Below, in pieces: positions 5,258 through 6,060 of a stretch of 6,060 nt of DNA. Positions within the stretch are counted from its first letter, which is position 1, and every line of letters starts with the position of its first letter. Below the pieces are notes generated by a model. That model was given only the letters and a program-made list of their open reading frames with translations, searched no databases and was not told the DNA's origin. Source of the stretch: JBBRWV01 sp038248985 (GTDB taxonomy: Bacteria; Planctomycetota; Phycisphaerae; WQYP01); contig JBBRWV010000168.1 in NCBI GenBank assembly GCA_038248985.1, positions 1-6,060 on the forward strand, read 5' to 3'. A program made the position numbers and the translations under genes.

Positions 5258-5270
5258 TAAATGACGAATG
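5246..5270 (+). repeat. 14-bp-period tandem repeat at the regulator stop codon
   Basis: AATGACGAATG occurs exactly twice, at 5246-5256 and 5260-5270, separated by ATA, a 14-bp period. The TGA stop of the regulator (5255-5257) is made by the end of the first copy, so the final Asn-Asp-Glu are repeat-encoded. I remember longer arrays of this ATGACGAATG type scattered in planctomycete and verrucomicrobial genomes; this is unverified recollection. Confidence 0.7.
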
Positions 5271-5291
5271 CGGAGGGGGTGGTTGCATTCG
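5265..5291. terminator. Possible stem-loop between convergent genes
   Basis: A perfect 7-bp inverted repeat, CGAATGC (5265-5271) and GCATTCG (5285-5291), encloses a 13-base G-rich loop in the 49-base gap between the regulator and the minus-strand membrane protein gene. The placement suits a bidirectional terminator. There is no T-run on either side and the loop is long, so support is modest. One arm is part of the 14-bp-period repeat. Confidence 0.28.
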
Positions 5292-5306
5292 GTGGCGGGT
5301 GCGGGG

Positions 5307-5816
5307 TCAGGAGCGGTCGTATTTGATGCCGAGGAAGAAGGAGAGGGCGAGGGCGGCGCAGGAGAGCATGACGAGGAGGGGTCGGAGACCTGGGGCTTGG
5401 GTGGCTTGGAGGTACCAGGGGAGTGGTTTGACGGGGGCGGGATGGACGGCGACGAGGCTGTGGGCGAGGAGGGAATCAATGGAGCGGTCGCGGGGTGGGG
5501 TGGTGGGTTCGAGGGCGAGGATTTGTTGATTGGGTCGGTTGAGGTTGAGCTGGAGTGAGGCGAGGCGCTCCATTTGGAGTTTGTCCTGGGTGGCGGCGAT
5601 GACGAATTCTTTTTGGAGGGTGAGTTGCTGATCGCAGAGATCGAGGGTGCCTTGGAGGTCGTTGCGTTGGGCTTCGGCGGCGCGGAGGTCGGCGAGGGGT
5701 GGGGTGATGATGACGAGGGAGAGGAGGGTGAGGCCGGCGATGAGGAGGGCCCAGCTGAAGGTGCCGATGGAGAAGAGGAAGGGTATCCAGAGGATGGTGG
5801 GGGTGCGTGGTCGCAT
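5307..5816 (-). CDS. Membrane protein with two TM helices and a central coiled coil
   Basis: A 169-residue protein from the ATG at 5816; an in-frame TTG at 5837 would add seven residues (MPLNLEP). After a basic start (MRPR) comes a long hydrophobic segment (8-38, with FLFSIGTFSWALLIAGLTLL), then a Leu/Gln/Glu-rich region with heptad-like spacing (41-92), a Pro-rich linker (94-134), a second TM helix (146-164, LLVMLSCAALALSFFLG) and the short basic tail IKYDRS. The basic ends predict both termini inside and the coiled coil outside the cytoplasmic membrane. The plan recalls divisome or envelope proteins with a TM anchor and coiled coil, but I recognise no family motif, so that is only an analogy. 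Codons are C-ending on its own strand, the mirror of the G-rich + strand. It is convergent with the regulator. No clear SD precedes either start. Confidence 0.72.
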   Translation of the reverse strand: MRPRTPTILWIPFLFSIGTFSWALLIAGLTLLSLVIITPPLADLRAAEAQRNDLQGTLDLCDQQLTLQKEFVIAATQDKLQMERLASLQLNLNRPNQQILALEPTTPPRDRSIDSLLAHSLVAVHPAPVKPLPWYLQATQAPGLRPLLVMLSCAALALSFFLGIKYDRS

Positions 5817-5949
5817 GGGTTCCAGGTTAAGGGGCAAGGGGGTCAGGGGTTTGAATACGGGGGGGATGTCATACTGGGGGATGTAATTGGTGATTATCGG
5901 GCATTTTGGGTGGGGAGCGGGAGAAAATCCAGTGGGGAAGGGGGGAGGG

Positions 5950-6060
5950 TTAGAGGGTGCTGAGGCGGGAGGGGAGGGTTTGGGGGAGGATGTGGTGGTG
6001 CTGGAGGAGTTGGAGGAGGGCTTGGGGGCCTTGGGATTGGGCGAAGGAGGATTCGCGAGA
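5950..6060 (-). CDS. C-terminal fragment of a gene running in from the right edge
   Basis: On the minus strand the last 36 codons read SRESSFAQSQGPQALLQLLQ, then HHHILPQTLPSRLSTL, and end with TAA at 5950-5952. The helix-like Leu/Gln pattern and C-ending codons look like the tail of a real protein transcribed toward the membrane protein gene, whose ATG lies 133 bases downstream, so the two could form an operon. The other minus frame (open from 6059 to the membrane protein) gives a Pro/Ser-rich reading that looks less like a folded protein. The fragment is too short for family assignment. Confidence 0.45.
   Translation of the reverse strand, partial: SRESSFAQSQGPQALLQLLQHHHILPQTLPSRLSTL

Noticed and set aside
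4037..5479. Long minus-strand open frame opposite the XylR-type gene (480 codons)
   Set aside because: It is the same kind of Arg/Pro/His-rich shadow, overlapping a clearly recognisable regulator on the + strand.
5574..5963. Gly/Glu-rich + strand frame of 129 codons
   Set aside because: It is an antisense shadow of the minus-strand membrane protein; runs of Gly, Glu and Asp follow from the G-rich strand and show no domain.

Overview
The window looks like a high-GC chromosome from the Planctomycetota/Verrucomicrobiota side of the bacterial tree. This is an inference from three things: a XylR-type regulator with a LacI-like sensor fused to an AraC-type DNA-binding domain, degenerate short-period repeats of kinds I associate with those phyla, and an intergenic palindromic repeat pair. 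No taxonomic marker gene is present, so the assignment is tentative.

Layout: (1) 1-120, a very G-rich leader with two G-quadruplex-like motifs. (2) 121-1356 (+), bioF, a complete 8-amino-7-oxononanoate synthase carrying an in-frame block of eight 7-bp repeat units that adds about 20 residues to a surface segment. (3) 1357 to about 3750, a stretch of clearly different base composition. It holds two unrecognised small genes (1840-2235, 2301-2585), a tandem pair of diverged single-TM membrane protein genes (2680-3069, 3163-3540), and two possible gene remnants (1375-1500 minus, 3600-3740 plus). (4) 3754-3927, two 69-bp direct repeats, each with a GC-rich hairpin, followed by a G-rich leader with two 11-bp palindromes. 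(5) 4076-5257 (+), a XylR-family transcriptional regulator whose stop codon lies in a 14-bp-period repeat. (6) 5307-5816 (-), a two-TM coiled-coil membrane protein convergent with the regulator. (7) 5950-6060 (-), the probable C-terminal end of a gene entering from the right edge.

The most informative large-scale signal is strand composition. In the outer segments the + strand is heavily G over C whichever strand is coding: G/C is 31/10 in 721-780 (bioF, + gene), 21/9 in 4081-4140 (regulator, + gene) and 31/12 in 5641-5700 (- gene). In the middle the pattern is lost or reversed (12/20 in 1861-1920), and part of 2680-3540 is visibly more AT-rich. This marks 1357 to about 3750 as a likely acquired or late-inserted block between bioF and the regulator, with decayed fragments near both ends and the palindromic repeat pair at its right border. 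I found no recognisable transposase, integrase, attachment site or tRNA.

The flanking genes do not form an obvious pathway: biotin synthesis, sugar-responsive regulation and an envelope protein. The four island genes are same-strand and separately spaced. Two of them are paralogues and may act together at the membrane, but no function can be assigned from sequence alone.
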